DNA of 64,000 nucleotides from Massilia sp. Root133 (lineage in GTDB: Bacteria; Pseudomonadota; Gammaproteobacteria; Burkholderiales; Burkholderiaceae_D). The notes beneath the pieces were generated by a model. It worked only from the letters and a program-made list of their open reading frames with translations, made no database searches and was not told the DNA's origin. The translations under genes and the position numbers were made by a program. The DNA lies in the NCBI RefSeq assembly GCF_001426525.1, contig NZ_LMEW01000012.1:572066-636065 (forward strand), in the 5' to 3' direction. Position 1 is the first letter of the stretch. Each line of letters opens with the position of its first letter. Of the stretch, positions 63,817-64,000 are shown piece after piece.

Positions 63817-64000
63817 ATGCGGTCGGATCTCGCGCTCCAACTCCTGTCGGACTTGTTGTGGAATGCCCTGCTGATCTCGGCGCCCCTGCTGGCGGTGACG
63901 CTCGTGATCGGCCTCGTGGTCAGCGTGCTGCAGGTCGTCACGCAGATCCAGGAGGCGTCGCTCACGTTCATCCCCAAGATCGTCGGCGCGGTCATCGTGC
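63817..64000 (+). CDS. fliQ: Flagellar export gate protein FliQ, partial
   Basis: The first 61 codons of fliQ; the gene continues beyond the window. It encodes the two-helix gate subunit: LSDLLWNALLISAPLLAVTL, VIGLVVSVLQVVTQIQEASL and TFIPKIVGAVIV. The conserved QIQEASLTFIPK is diagnostic. The next genes are presumably fliR and flhB, which would complete the gate. Confidence 0.95.
   Translation, partial: MRSDLALQLLSDLLWNALLISAPLLAVTLVIGLVVSVLQVVTQIQEASLTFIPKIVGAVIV

Noticed and set aside
62248..64000. Second copy of the tRNA-Ser 3' end as right attachment site
   Set aside because: Short GCCTCCG matches near 62.6 kb are chance similarities inside coding sequence; the T-loop part is missing.

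Overview
The window looks like a chromosomal segment of a high-GC betaproteobacterium, most likely Oxalobacteraceae (Massilia/Telluria/Duganella group, Burkholderiales). This rests on the gene content and order of the housekeeping part (rnr-rlmB, cysE, ppiA-ppiB-lpxH, cysS, alkA-like, accA-tilS, lysC, tRNA-Ser) and on the protein sequences as I recall the families. No database search was possible.

Region 1 (1-17.8 kb) is core genome. It opens with three tandem tRNA-Leu(CAG) genes on the minus strand, read from a strong sigma70-type promoter. RNase R and a 23S rRNA methyltransferase follow, then a REP-type inverted repeat, cysE and a YceH-family gene. A five-gene minus-strand operon comes next: a YtrA/GntR-type repressor, an ABC ATPase, an ABC permease and two paralogous secreted proteins of unknown function. 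A 26-bp operator palindrome overlaps the -10 of its promoter. Two cyclophilins and lpxH, then cysS, a 3-methyladenine glycosylase, accA, tilS, lysC and tRNA-Ser(GCU) complete the core.

Region 2 (17.8-46.3 kb) is accessory and is probably a genomic island inserted at tRNA-Ser. It carries a P4-type tyrosine integrase whose start codon abuts nested palindromes, an AlpA-like regulator and a decayed IS3-family transposase. A single open reading frame of about 24 kb (about 7,979 residues) dominates it. This giant protein has LysM-like domains, a first YD/RHS block, about 28 tandem Ig-like domains of about 98 residues, a second very long YD/RHS block with a 390-residue higher-order repeat, another LysM domain, a hydrophobic segment and a variable C-terminal tip. 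Two small genes follow directly: one with paired CxxC motifs and one resembling SseB-type immunity proteins. This is the layout of a polymorphic toxin locus. Further downstream lie a displaced, decayed copy of the RHS core end and two degenerate copies of one unknown sequence, which suggest past tip exchange.

Region 3 (46.4 kb to the end) is one compact plus-strand flagellar-type cluster: flgF-flgG-flgA-flgH-flgI-flgB-flgC-fliE-fliF-(fliG-like)-fliH-fliI-fliJ-(fliK-position gene)-flgD-flgE-(fliM-like)-fliN-fliO-fliP-(sigma region 4 fragment)-TPR gene-unknown gene-TPR gene-fliQ. Most neighbours overlap by 1-4 bp. Rod, hook, both rings, ATPase complex and export gate are encoded. The switch ring is reduced: a 174-residue FliG-like protein and a FliM-like protein with no visible CheY-binding N-terminus. 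FlgH lacks a lipobox cysteine, and TPR proteins sit inside the export-gate genes. I read this as a second, divergent flagellar or flagellar-type secretion system, possibly cargo of the same island.
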